DNA from: Orychophragmus violaceus
Taxonomy: Eukaryota; Streptophyta; Magnoliopsida; Brassicales; Brassicaceae
Assembly (NCBI GenBank): GCA_030180135.1
Contig: CM058232.1
Coordinates: forward strand, 96,832,630-96,896,629
Direction of reading: 5' to 3'
Length of the DNA: 64,000 bases
Position numbers and translations under genes: made by a program
Shown here: positions 1 to 12,253 of the stretch, piece after piece
Position numbering within the stretch: the stretch's first letter is position 1
Layout: every line of letters begins with the position of its first letter
The notes under the pieces: model-generated
Database searches by the model: none
What the model was told of the DNA's origin: nothing
What the model saw: the letters and a program-made list of their open reading frames with translations, nothing else

Positions 1-463
1 GCGTGGCTCCGGCGGCGGCGGCGCGTGCGGCGGCGCGTGGAGAATCGGCCGATCTTCTCTCTGCGATTACGGGCGCGTCCGGAGGCTGATGGAGGCAAGG
101 TCGGTGGCTACGGCTTCGTCTCGACGAGAGGAACGCGATGGTGGTTTCGGATTTCCCAGATTCCTCACGGTTAGAAAGATACGAGGCTTTTAGATCTTGG
201 GTTGGGAGAAATCAGATTACCGGATCTCCTTGGACTCTAGACGATGGAAGAGGATCAGATCTGTTTCCTAGAGGCTCTGGCCGCGACGATGGAGAGGTAG
301 GGCTTCGCCGAGATCTCTTTTTCTTGGTTTCTCCAAAAGAGGTGGCTCCTATTTATAAGGAAAAGCTAGGGTTTTGGGAAGGAAGAGGGCTTTTGGGCTT
401 GGCTAATGGGCTTTCCTCTTCTTTTCTCAAAATTTTTAATTGGGCCAGTTTGGGTATGTTACA
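1..463 (-). mobile_element. Partial LTR (gypsy-like), truncated by window edge
   Basis: Read on the minus strand, the sequence begins TGTAACATACCC at 463, a common start for plant Ty3/gypsy LTRs, and has a TATAAATA box (rc at 350-357). It ends abruptly inside LINE-derived coding sequence that resumes at 464, so an LTR retrotransposon appears to have inserted into an older LINE. GC-rich sequence at 1-120 would lie beyond the R region or in the leader. Only one end is visible, so solo LTR and full element cannot be told apart. The open frame at 138-473 on the plus strand runs antisense across this LTR and is not taken as a gene. Confidence 0.5.
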
Positions 464-772
464 GATTGCATGAAGTATCTTAGATATCAACACATCACAT
501 TTTCAACGGACTGTTCAGAATTGGTGAAGATAGTGTCGGAACCAGAAGAATGACCAGCTTTCTCGATTTACTTAGAAGAGTTTCAAGCACGAAGGTAGAA
601 CTTCACAACCTTTGAACTCATTCATGTATCACGCAGGAAAAATATGATGGCAGACAGACTAGCACGGAGTGCCCGTCTAAGACCATCAGAATCATTCCAC
701 GTTGGAACGGAGCCACCAAGTTGGATTAGTAAAAAATAGGTTTCTTGTTTCTTATTGTTGACAAAAAAAAAA
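464..772 (+). pseudogene. LINE (non-LTR retrotransposon) 3' end: RNase H remnant
   Basis: One frame from 464 to the stop at 737-739 gives TDCSELVKIVSEPEE, then FELIHVSRRKNMMADRLARS and FHVGTEPPSWI. This is the typical C-terminal RNase H tail of plant L1-like LINEs. Two in-frame stops (TGA near 551, TAG near 596) kill it. The 3' end is TTGTTGAC followed by an A-run (~762-771), as in plant LINEs. The 5' part is cut off by the LTR fragment at 1-463. A matching TTGTTGAC-A(n) terminus occurs at 26653-26668. Confidence 0.8.
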
Positions 773-1110
773 TATTATTTTATTTAGCAGGTGATCTAAT
801 TTTCTTATTCAGTTTTCTGTTTTTATATTTTAGTCATACATTATAAAATATTATAAACCATTTTAATCAGTTTAGTGTATAAATATAAACCATTTTAACG
901 AAATTAAAACTTGAAAAAAAAATATTTTCAATTTTATCTTGATTAAAAAAATTGTGACAAGTGTAATTTAAATAGAAATAAAAGAATTAATTCGACAAGA
1001 ATTGAAAAAAAAATAGATATATTAAGTATTTTAGTTGGAAGCAAAATAATGCAAAATTAAGATAATCAAATAAATAAATAAATAACTAATTAAATAACCA
1101 ATATTTTCCT
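771..1110. repeat. AT-rich ~430 bp tandem repeat, first partial copy
   Basis: This is the first, interrupted copy of a repeat whose landmarks are TTTAGCAGGTGATCTAAT, TTTTAGTCATACATTATAAA and GAATTAATTCGACAAGAATT. It carries a TATAAATATAAACCATTTTA segment that otherwise occurs only in the last copy near 5930. No coding sense. Confidence 0.75.
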
Positions 1111-2310
1111 TATTTTCAGACAGATTTAGAAGTCTCGCGATTTTTTTTGCTTATTCTGGCCAACATCTGAAAATTTGGGTCAATTGCATTTTCTACCCCC
1201 CCCCCCCATTATTTTCAGACATCAGATTCCGTCTGACAAAAAGTCAAGAATCGGTCAATTTCTTGCCAGACTACATCAGAAGTCTGACTAAAAAATCAAA
1301 TTTGAATCATTTGCAAAACTACCCTCTTCTTATTTAGACTTCTTGGCGAAGTCTGGTAAATTTTTGTTGTTTTCAAAGGAATTTCTCAGACTTCAATGGA
1401 AGTCTGTCAATTGAAAGTCGATTGCAAAACTACACTCTCGTTGACCATAGTTTTTCATCAGACTTCATGGGAAGTCTGAAATCGCGAAACAGATCTAAAA
1501 ATTGGGGAATCTTGTGAAAAATCACATACATCTGGTTTTGAGCTCATTTTTACCTTTTCCAAACGCTCAAAACATTTAGTTACACCAATACCCAACAAAC
1601 CCAGCCATTTTTATGCAAGAATAACCAAAATCGTAAGAGATCCAATTTTTAAAATTTTGTATAACGTGAATTAAAGAGTTTTTGGATGAAATTGGAGAGA
1701 AAATAGGAGAATAGAAGGTTGTGAACTCTAATATGTAGTTTTGATGGCTCGAAATTGGTTGTTTGAGGCATTAGGAGCTCAAAATTGGTTGTTAATAGTG
1801 GTTGAGTGTATTGGAGAAGATGACAGTTTCGTAATTAAGTTAGATCTGAAAGGCTTTTTGTCTTTAGGTAAAAATATCAGACTTCATATGAAGTTTGACG
1901 ATGGCATTATCGTGGTTACGCATATTATTAAGGGAATATATTAGCGAAAGAGAAGAAGAAGAAAAAAGATAATAGAATCAGGGTTGACTTCAATTTCGTG
2001 TGCATTTTTGCAATTGCCCCTTAACCTACCCCAATATATTTGGTCTTCTTTCTTGTTGATGGTATTTTGCCTTATTTTAGTTTATATTACGTCTCCAGAA
2101 ACTCTGATTATTGTCTCTAGAAAGATTTATTTTTATCAGCTAACTGAATCCCACTTTTGGTATTTTTCTTTTGTCGAATAAAAACATTCAGTTGACAAAA
2201 AATGTAAATTATAGGGAGGGATGGAAATAAAAATGTAGGTAAATGAGAGTGTAATCAAAGACACGTAAAAGTTAATAGGCCAATTTGGTTTCTTTTACAT
2301 CAAATGTGGC
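1111..2310. mobile_element. Unclassified insertion with repeated CAGACTTC..GAAGTCTG hairpins
   Basis: The segment interrupts the tandem repeat array. It contains at least seven imperfect copies of a short inverted repeat, CAGACTTC-(4-6 nt)-GAAGTCTG, near 1117, 1216, 1266, 1336, 1387, 1458 and 1877. It also repeats the phrase TTGCAAAACTAC and has a C13 run at about 1195. Open frames at 1741-1944 and 1984-2181 resemble nothing known to me. Terminal inverted repeats were not resolved, so the class is unknown; a non-autonomous DNA transposon is the simplest reading. Confidence 0.5.
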
Positions 2311-4370
2311 TAATAAATTATGAGAAACTAAATAATAAAAATTAAAAATTAATTCAAATAAATGATAAAAATATTATTTGGAAACATGTAATAATTTATT
2401 TGAAGCAAAATAATGCAAAATTAGGAGAATCAAATAAATAAATAACTAACTAAATAACTATTACATTTTTAATTTGTTTTACGTTTTCAATATTATTTTA
2501 TTTAGCAAGTGATCTAATTTTTCGTATTCAGTTTTCTGTTTTTATATTTTAGTCATACATTATAAAATATTAAATTATAAAACCAGTGGATCCTAGTCTA
2601 ATATATATAAAAAATAATTGAAAACAAATTAATATATAAAAGTAGAAGAATTAAAATAAATAATAATTGTGATATTTTTTTGTTGGCGGTGTTGCACGAC
2701 TTCCAACTCTCTTAAATTCATAATTATTAAAAAATTATTTTCAATTTTATTCAATTAAAAAAAAGTGTGGCAAATGTAATTTAAATAAGAATAAAAGAAT
2801 TAATTCGACAAAAATTGATAAAATAGATATATGAAATAATTTAGATGGAAACAAAATAATGCAAAATTAAGATAATAAAGTAAATAAATAACTAATTAAA
2901 TAACCATTAAACTTTTATTTTGTCTTACGTTTTCAATATTATTTTATTTAGAAGGTGATCTAATTTTCTTATTCAGTTTTCAGTTTTTATATTTTAGTCA
3001 TACATTATAAAATATTAAATTATAAAATCAGCGGGTCCTAGTCTAGTATATATAAAATTTAATCGAAAACAAAATAATATATAAAAGTAGAAGTATTAAA
3101 ATAAATAAATAATCGCGATATTTTTTTTGGGCGGTCTTGCACGACTTCCAACTCTCTTAAATTCACAATCAATAAAAAAATTATTTTGAATTTTATGTCA
3201 ATTAATTTTTTGGCGAATGTAATTTCAATAGGAACAAAAGAATTAATTCGATAAGAAATGAAATAATAGATATATGAAATAATTTATTTGAAGCAAAATA
3301 ATGCAAAATATGAGAATCAAATAAATAAATAAATAACTAACTAAATAACTATTACCCTTTTAATTTGTTTTACGTTTTCAATATTATTTTATTTAGCAGG
3401 TGATCTAATTTTTCTTATTTAGTTTTCTGTTTTTATATTTTAGTCATACATTATAAAATATTAAATTATAAAACCAGTGGATCCTAGTCTAATATATATA
3501 AAAATTAATTGAAAACAATAATATATAAAAGTAGAATTAAAATAAATAAATAATTGTGATATTTTTTTATTGGAGGTCTTGCACGACTTCCAACTCTTTT
3601 AAATTCACAATCATTAAAAAAATTTATATTGAATTTTATTTCGATTAAATTTTTTTATGAAGAATAAAAGAATTAATTCGACAAGAATTGAGAAAATAAA
3701 TATATGAAATAATTTAGTTGGAAGCAAAATATTGCAAAATTAGAAGAATCAAATAAATAAATAACTAATTAAATAACTACTACACTTTTATTTTGTTTTA
3801 CGTTTTTAATATTATTTTATTTAGCAGATGATCTAATTTTTTTATTCGGTTTTCGGTTTTTATATTTTAGTCATACATTATAAAATATTAAATTATAAAA
3901 CAAGTGGATCCCAGTCTAGCACGACTTCCAACTCTCTCAAAATCACCATTATTAAAGAATTATTTTGAATTTTATTTCGATTCAAAAAAAGTTATAGCAA
4001 ATGTAATTTAAATAGGAATATAATAATTAATTCGACAAGAATTAAGAAAAGAGATATATGAAATATTAAATGTATACAAACATACATATGAAAAAATAAT
4101 TATATGAAACTATGTAATAATTTAGTTGGAAGCAAAATAATGCAAAAATAGGAGAATCAAGTAAATAAATAACTAATTAAATAATTATTACACTTTTATG
4201 TTGCTTTGTTTTCAATATTATTTTATTTAGCAGGTGGTCTAATTTTTTTATTCAGTTTTCTGTTTTTATATTTTAGTCATACATTATAAAATATCAAATT
4301 ATAAAACCAGTGGATCCTAGTTTAGTATATATAAAATATAATTGAAAACAAACTAATATATAAAGTTGAA
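2310..4370. repeat. AT-rich tandem repeat array, about five copies of a 400-450 bp unit
   Basis: The landmark GTGATCTAATTT recurs near 2510, 2956, 3401, 3830 and 4226, giving periods of about 446, 445, 429 and 396 bp. Other shared landmarks are CCAGTGGATCCTAGTCTA, GCACGACTTCCAACTCT and ATGAAATAATTTAGTTGGAA. Copies differ by substitutions and small indels, so the array is not fresh. It is non-coding, of the kind found in satellites or inside Helitrons. Confidence 0.85.
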
Positions 4371-5284
4371 GAATTTAATGAATTATTCATAAAAAAATAT
4401 AATGATAATTACAAATAAAAGAAAGAGATAAACAACAAATTTCTTAATCCAAATTCTTTTGGTAAAAAATAATAAAAACAAAACGTTTATTTTTATAATA
4501 TTTTTGTTTTCTGTTTTTTCTTATTTGATTTTTTAATATTAGATTATGTGTATTTCTTATTGGATAAAATAAAAGAGGAAAAAAAAAACCCAAGAATCGT
4601 TCTAAGAACAAAAAACTTAAAAGTCTCTCAAACTTCTCTAATCTAGATATTTTGTCTATCTAGATCTTCGGGTTAGGTTGGCGATAGAGTCGTCGGAATT
4701 TGGATTCCGATGATCGGTTTGGTGGAGGCGGGAATGACGTTGGTGATTATCTCATCCATGGACATACATTAGTCGATTTCTTGGTTATCTTGTCATCATT
4801 TGGTTTAACTTTGCCGGCCTCGGTTCTCGGCTAATCTTTTGTTTCGACTCATTTTCATCGGGTTAAAGGATCCATGTCCAATCGAGTTTTTTGGCGATTT
4901 ATTGATGATTTGTCAATAAATCATGTGAATCCAACTCGATTTGGGGTTTTTTTTTATCTCAAGGCTTTAGCTTTTAAGAGATTTTGTTCTTTATTCCCTC
5001 CGCCTTTATTTGGGGGTGGTTTGGTACATGAAATGGTTTGGATCCAAAAGAGACTACTATAATTTATGATGATTTTAAGGAGCTGGCTCTGGTTTATATT
5101 GATCGGTAATGTGTCCTCAATCGACTTTAACTGAAGTAAAAGATAGTAGCTATGCTCCTTCTCCTCTATTGGTTCTCCTTTGAACTTAGATTATAGTTGG
5201 AATCTTCATGTGAGAGATCTTAGGACAATCACGTATTTTAACTTCGTTTAATCTTAATGTTGTCCTCCTCCTATATTTCATGTT
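4371..5284. other. Unassigned insertion in the repeat array, possible LINE 5' segment
   Basis: Less AT-rich sequence splits the array. It contains GGTTTGGTGGAGGCGGGAATG and a short open frame (4874-5062, 62 codons). The style resembles the 5' untranslated region and start of plant L1-like LINEs, but I found no DUF4283, endonuclease or RT motif, no poly(A) end and no target duplication. The LINE assignment is a guess. Confidence 0.25.
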
Positions 5285-5950
5285 GAGATATATGAAATAA
5301 TTTAGTTGGAAGCAAAATAATGCAAAATAATACAAAATCAAGTAAATAAATAACTAATTAAATAACCGTTAAACTCTTACTTTATTTTACATTTTCAATA
5401 TTATTTTATTTAGCAAGTGATCTAATTTTCTTATTCAATTTTTATATTTTAGTCATACATTATAAAATATTAAATTATAAAACCAGTGGATCCTAGTCTA
5501 ATATATATAAAATTTAATTGAAAACAAACTAATATATAAAAGTAAAAGAATTAAAATAAATAAATAATTGTGATAATTTTTTTTGCTAGCGGTCTTTCAC
5601 GATTTCTAACTCTTTTAAATTCACAATCATTAAAATATATATATATATATATATATTGAATTTTATTTTGATTAAAAAAATTGTGGAAAAAAGAATTAAT
5701 TCGACAAGAATTGAAAAAATAGATAAATAAAATAATTTAGTTAGAAGCAAAATAATGCAAAAATAGGAGAATCAAATAACCAATAAACTGTTACATTTTT
5801 TTTTACGTTTTCAATATTATTTTATTTAGCCGGTGATCTAAATTTTTTATTCAGTTTTCGGTTTTTATATTTTAGTCATACATTATAAAATATTAAATTA
5901 TAAAACAAGTGGGTCCCAGTCTAGTTTATAAATATAAACCATTTTACCGA
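5285..5950. repeat. AT-rich tandem repeat array, last copies
   Basis: Two further units have GTGATCTAAATT-type landmarks near 5417 and 5836 (~420 bp apart). An (AT)n tract lies at about 5636-5657. The array ends in TATAAATATAAACCATTTTA at ~5930, matching the copy near 880. Sequence from 5951 to 6179 is the intergenic and 3' flank of the DDB1-like gene and shows nothing else. Confidence 0.8.
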
Positions 5951-6179
5951 AATTAAAATTTGGTTTGGTTTCAGATTGGCTCAACCATTGTTCAGGTTTT
6001 GTCCTACGGCAACTTACGTGTTTTAATCATTTTACTAGTTCAGTGATCAGTGATGTTTACAACAAAATTACCCCCAATTCGCCGAACATACCTACAGGTC
6101 ATTGAGAGAGACCAAAACGCAAAAGACAATTAACTCCTTCAAAACCAAAGAGTTGTGAGAGAAACAAACCAGCGAGAGC

Positions 6180-9100
6180 TCAGCGAAGCCTGGTGAGTTC
6201 CTTAACTCTCTGACGCAACTCTTCCACTTGAACATTCATGCTTTTAGAGACCTTTTCCATATCACTCGTGGTCAGATCCATGAACGACTCTATAAGATCT
6301 CCATCCAAGAAACTCCTCGCTTCCCCAGTTCTTTTCTTCTTGTTGAACGATCTCCATTCCTCATGGCTCAAACCGCCTACTCCTTTTATTACTTTCCTCA
6401 GACTCGTCTGCAGTTTCTCAAGAAAAGCGTACTGTTCTTGAGGCAGCGAAGCTATCACGCCAATCACACCATTCACAGTACCAAAGATGATAGTTGGTAT
6501 ATGTACAGTCTTTGAATCAGGGAGCCTCATAACACGAGAGCTATGGCGGAATCGGTTCACAAATTCCCCGAGGTGATACTCACCAACAACCTCCAAACGA
6601 GCCTGTTCTTCATCTGCAACACCTTCATTGTTCTTCTTTACAGTGAATAGGTTGAAGCGAATGTCAGCACCGAGGTAGATGTCATCATCGAGTATCTCAA
6701 CTGCCGTCATCCAGTTTGCATTATCATCCCGAGCTCTCTCCTCAATTTTACCTTCCACGGGCTTTTACAAATTAAAAAAAAAACAAATAAAAAACCCAAA
6801 CAGTCAAATGAGTCCAGGTAAGTTGTTACGAACATAACAATCAAGTTATTTGACATTACTTCACACAAGGAGATGGATAACACAATTTTGTAGTAGGAAA
6901 CGTTTTTACCATGTAGCTCAATAAGGAGATTGATTCCTTGAGGGTACCAACGACGATGAAGTCTCCACGGGTCTGCACGCAGAGAGCTAGTTTGTGACCG
7001 TCATGTACACATTCCGGCTGCAGCTTGTCGGCGCCACCATTTCCCAGCATCCATTTATACAACTGAATTTCCTGACTAATAGCCGCAAGAAGTTTGCCAC
7101 TGAAGGCATTCAGAGAATAGACAGCTCCTTTTGTTTCTTTCTGTGCGATAAGCTGCAATTTCTTTTCTTGGACAATGAACACAAGTATCCTTCCCTACAT
7201 CCACCAAAAAAAAACAAAACAAAACAAACAAACAAATCGTAAAATAAATATTAACACAAACAAAATAAAAGAGTAGTTTGTCTCAGTGAAATGATACCTT
7301 AGTTGGCTCGCTTCCGTCAGGCAGAGCATACGCCGTACCAACACAATAATAGACATTTTTATCATCTTTAAACGAGCAGCTCAGTATGGAGCAACCATAT
7401 TCAAAGGCATCCAAATTGTAAGTTGACAAGAAATTGAAAGTTTGGTCATCCAGCAGACGGACAAGATGCGGTTCAGATTCTTCGGCACTTGCTTGGTTTC
7501 TCAAACAGCAGATGGCAAATGTTCCTGTCAGCTCCTGATGGCTGATACGATGAACGTGTTCTTGAACAGGAATAGTGCGTATGTCAAGAAGCTTCTCACT
7601 GACGGTGCCAATAGTAAGTTTCCCTTCCCTGGCAATTGCTAGACTGCGCATGGAAGACGAGCAGAACCAGTTTTCACCACAATGTACTTCAAATCCCAAA
7701 GGAGAAAATAAAAAGAGAAAGAAACTAACTTACCAGTCCGGGAAATTAGCAGAGTTGAAAGGACACACATGACTAACTTCTTTCAGATTCACGTTGATGT
7801 ATACCAGCTTCTCGTTGTTGCTATAAAGAACAGCTGGTCTATCTGATGCTGCAAATACACCCGTTGCACTTTTAGATGAAACTGTACGCAGAGTTATGGG
7901 CTGAGTCCCCAGCGATACTTTTTCTCGATTTCTTAATCCCCCACTCTTTGTATCCAACTGGAAGTTTAAGAGATGGCCATCTCCAAGAGCACAAAGCAAG
8001 TAAGATATCTGTGACAAATGAAAATACCACTGTTGTTGGTTTGGCAACAAAAGGCAGCACTAACAATAAAGGTGGCCATTTCACAAATGCATACCCCTTC
8101 GAATGCACAAAGAAGAACAGATCGGGGAATTATCTCTCCTCCTAGTAGCTCCTTAGTAACAAGAGTCAAGTCCGGCAGCAAATAAATTCTCACGCTTATC
8201 TCTGTCCACATGCCCACTGCAGCTAGACTGTAATTATCACCAGTGGAGCTTATATCAAGACAAGAAACCTCATACTCCAACTGGATACGTTTCACTTCCG
8301 TCAATGTCCCTTCTCCAATTCCTAGATAGAACAAATGCCCACCACCGGTCGCCAAAAGAACCTGACAAAGTATTTCATTCCAAGTTATATTGTATGACTA
8401 GAAGTAGAAACGATAAAGATACTGAAGTTACAAGTCTGAGCAAGAGACCAAAATCCATGTATCATCAATAAACAAGTCTTCTGTCCCGAAGCCAGAATTT
8501 TTAAATGAAGCAGCTACAAATAACTCCACTATATAGATCCTTATGAAAGAAAGACAAACCTGGCTGGCATTTGCAGTTGCAACATTAACACTGATTCCAG
8601 CTGGGGCATCCCATTTAGTCTGCATTTTTTTAGTTGTAGAACTGACTAATCGAACAGAATTTGAAGTAACCTGATTCAGATAACATAGCAGTTAGTGCAC
8701 GCTTTGGAAGACCCAAAAGGCCTAAGATTGACAAACCGATTAACACTAAATCAACAGCACATTATACTGCAGGGGAACCCAAAGAGAGCAAAACTCATAA
8801 GTTTCGACCAAATCTTCCCTTCCTTGTGAAATCAATGTACAAGCAAAAGCATAGAAACTAATGAATGAGCACTGGGAGAACATACTTGTACAAGTTGGTT
8901 GTCGACAGCATCATGGCAAAATAAAGTCTGCACTTCAGACAAGAAACCCTCAATCGCAGTCTCTTCCAGTTCATCACTTATATTCATGGCAAATATACGA
9001 GTTTCACCGACAAAACTAACTACAAGAAATGTATCAATGGCTTCAACGATTGAAGACTTCAACGACCACATTCCTTTGATACCGTTCAATTCCACTGACG

Positions 9101-10669
9101 CCTGTATACAGCAGAGTCTTATTATATTACATCAGATGAGAAAATTGCTGATACATGACATTGAGACAAATATGACATTCCTGATATACATCAAACCTGT
9201 TCATTTATTTCTATCTGATTGCGAACTATGCGAAGAGAGCCATCCTTGTATGCTCCTGAGCATGTAACAACCTGACTTTTCTCCTGTCTCTCAACGTCAA
9301 CTAAACACAGGTCGACAATAGGCCCCAAGTTGACATAATTTTCTAAAACTTCTACATATGGATTTTTTGCATCCATCTGCCAGTTTAGCTTTATAAGCTG
9401 CAATTAAAAAACAAAAACGTTTCAGATTCTTAATAGCTTGTGTTTATACTAGAACTCAGAGAAGATAACAGTTCGACAGAAATTACTAGGATAGTGGTAA
9501 CTGGTAACCACAGAACAATATCATTTTATGTTCTTCAGGAATCCTAAATTCAAAAGACAATGCAAAGAGAATCATATTCAATCCTAGCAGTACCTGAGAG
9601 TCTCCATAGCTTGAGCCGACAAACACGACATTCGCGTCAAGACACGAGATGGAAGATGCAATAGACGTTTTACCCAAAAGCTCAATTATGAGGTCATTGT
9701 CCCTTGAGATAAATAAAGTCAGAATATCCACATTATCATTCATTTTAATAGAGCTTTAAAATATGAAGTTACTTTATAATGAGCTGGTGGATCAGTCCCG
9801 CAAGGTCACCAAGAAGAAACCTAGAGTCATCACCATAAACTCTTCCATATGCTTTTGTGATGGACTGGACATTAAAATTGAAATTCAGAAACCAAACTTG
9901 AAAATCGAATGGGGTGCTCACAAAAATGTTAATATGCAATAGTCTATACGAGCCTGTGCCATCCTTTCAACAAAAAAACTTACACGTGTTCCTGGTATTG
10001 CTTTGCAGCCCTCGGCACTACGATAGATAATTTCATCTTCTCCAATGATAAGGGCACCATACGGAGTTACACGTACAGGGATCAACAGGTCAGCACTATC
10101 GCTCACATTATCATGATGCCATGGTCCATTGACCAACTTCTTACTCTCTAGAGAAACTTCATATGTTTTGACAAACCGTTTCATGACCAATTTTTTTTTG
10201 TTTGTCCAAAAATCCTTGTATACATAACATTGCATTAGCCAAGCAAACCAAGTTAAGATAAAAAGATAAAATTCATTTATACAACTAAGCTACAGATAGA
10301 AATACAGCAGAGCTAATTTGCTCATTTCCCATTAGCTTATCAACAGTGCGGGTACTAAGGAAGAAAAGAGATTCCTTCGAACATTTTTGCTTACTGAACT
10401 AGGTTCATACATGGAATGAAATATATATAAATTGAAATTCGTGTATTAACCTGAGAAAGTACTGCGATTGTTGGCTTTGTGCATCCATACAGAAACTTGA
10501 TATCTAGAACCCTAATAGCATTCAGCCTGGAATTAAGGCAACATAGTAAATATTAGATTAAGTTTTATGGTAATTAAAACAACAACATGTCCGAGAAACC
10601 AAGAGTAGTGACAGAGTCAATTGAGGGATTACAGAATCTGATGCATGGAACAAGGTGCACTTGACTAAC

Positions 10670-10713
<44 letters not shown>

Positions 10714-11936
10714 ATAATAATAATAATAATAGAAAAATAGAACGTTGACAGCCTCGAAATTGCAGCATGTTAACTGAATAACAGTACCTTGTGTTAAAAG
10801 GTTCCTTGAGCTGTCCATTATTGTCAATGGGGATAACCTAACCAAGGAAAACAAATTTTTTTTAACAAACCTTAATCAATGAAAGTTGAAAAGACATAGA
10901 CAGCAAACTTGCATACCCATACGTTAAATTACTTTCAGAAGACAAGATCATACCTTAAACAAGCCCATATACAGATGGAGACCAATTAAACGGCAGTCAG
11001 GATCAATTACACCAATCTGCAAAACCAGTGTCAAGTGAGAACTTAGCTTCAAGCATGTCACATAACATAAGCCTTAAATTACAGTCAAAATCTAACCACA
11101 ACGAAAGCTACAGTGCAGTACTACTGAACGTGAACTCAGTACCTGACCATTGTCTGTCGGTGTGCCTACATCGGAAACATCCCCCATTGCTCTACAAAAT
11201 GTCAAAACAATATTAAAAATCAGTGGTGACGGAAATAACAGTCAGTTGATATATCGATCAATAACAGTCAGTGTTTTCTAGGATATGGATTATTAACATC
11301 ATCTAATCTAACTGCATGAAAAATTGTTTGTTTTGGTGTGTGTGGCTAAACTATACCTTGTAATAAGCCCAGAGGAATCAGAGTCCCATTGAAGAACACA
11401 GTATTTATATCTCTCTGTTGCAATGAACAAAAGATCTTGTTTGTCACCCTGCAAAAGATGAAGTATATCAATTAACATCGTCACTTGCTATGATTACCTC
11501 ATAGACTGAAAACGTTATGCAAAAGAAAAATAGAAGTATACTCACATTGGGACGGAAAAGTTCGAAAGTTGTGATTCTCCCATATATAGGAGCATCTAAT
11601 ACAGTCTGCAAAGAATTGTAAATTAGATTGAGTTCTATATTCCAGAATTAACACTAACCAATAACTTTCAAAATGAACCTGAAGTCCTCCCGGTGGAATA
11701 AACAGATGGATCTCGATCCGATTAGATTTCCTGAAACGTTAAACAAAGCTGTCAATGCCAAAATAAAATAGTGGATCGATCGATTGTGACTAAAATAGAG
11801 GGAATAAGTGTGAAATAGAGACATTGAAAGAAGTTACATACGCAAGAATGAGATTGCGTTCCTCGGGACTGGTGAAATTTCCCACGCAAGAGTGAGTGAC
11901 AGAGGTGGGTTTTTGAGTCGTAACAACGTAGTTCAT
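6180..11936 (-). CDS. DDB1: DNA damage-binding protein 1 (DDB1-like), CUL4 ligase adaptor
   Basis: The family forms the three-propeller adaptor linking CUL4 to DCAF substrate receptors in nuclear ubiquitin ligases (DNA repair, light signalling). I assembled 19 exons: 11842-11936, 11679-11730, 11546-11605, 11357-11448, 11143-11191, 10954-11016, 10788-10837, 10451-10526, 9984-10214, 9773-9864, 9594-9702, 9197-9397, 8886-9101, 8560-8670, 8095-8361, 7734-8008, 7298-7643, 6910-7194, 6180-6761. All have GT/AG borders, consistent phases and no internal stop; they total 3252 nt (1083 aa; Arabidopsis copies ~1088). Recognisable stretches are PTSVTHSCVGNFTSP (N terminus), GPIVDLCLVD, RSVLLCAFEG, KNVYYCVGTAY, VIASLPQEQYAFLEKLQ and the final VKELTRLR. 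The start ATG at 11936 gives MNYVV, a few residues shorter than the usual MSxWNYVV. It differs from Arabidopsis DDB1A/B at many sites and carries a basic insertion at exon 9. It looks intact; expression is unproven. Confidence 0.9.
10675..10731. repeat. Poly(A)/(AAT)n tract in an intron of the DDB1-like gene
   Basis: A long A run followed by about seven AAT units lies between the exons at 10451-10526 and 10788-10837. On the coding strand it reads as an (ATT)n and poly(T) tract upstream of the acceptor. It may derive from a retroelement tail. Confidence 0.8.
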
Positions 11937-12253
11937 CTTTCTTCTTCACTGTGTTTTATGGGAGAAATAAAGGAAAGAATTCAATAAGGGAAGAATTATG
12001 ACTGGAGCCCAAGAATTTAGGGTTCGATATTCACACCTGTCGCGAGCTGTGAGAGTCGATAGATAATGAAAGGATTAGTGGCCCATGCTCTGTAAACCGA
12101 TAGATGATATGGGACATTGGGCTTCAAAATATTAGTGGCCCAAAATTGATCAAATTGGGAAAAATAGAGTGGGCCGATTTCTTTATAAAATTTCGATAGC
12201 GCACAGTCTGAAATCGTAGCGTTCCTCTACGACCGCGTTTTTGAACAGAGTTT
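11937..12253. promoter_or_regulatory. 5' flank of the DDB1-like gene
   Basis: About 320 bp lie between the DDB1-like start codon and the next open frame, which is also on the minus strand. They must hold its 5' UTR and at least part of its promoter. Repeated GGCCCA/TGGGCC-type motifs (near 12080, 12120, 12135, 12170), common in promoters of plant housekeeping genes, are present. No convincing TATA box was assigned. Confidence 0.4.

Noticed and set aside
138..473. 111-codon open frame with ATG
   Set aside because: It runs antisense to an LTR with a TATA box on the other strand and then into LINE sequence in a different frame. No domain seen.
1195..1207. Poly(C) run as a functional element
   Set aside because: A single short homopolymer, probably slippage or a sequencing-prone tract.
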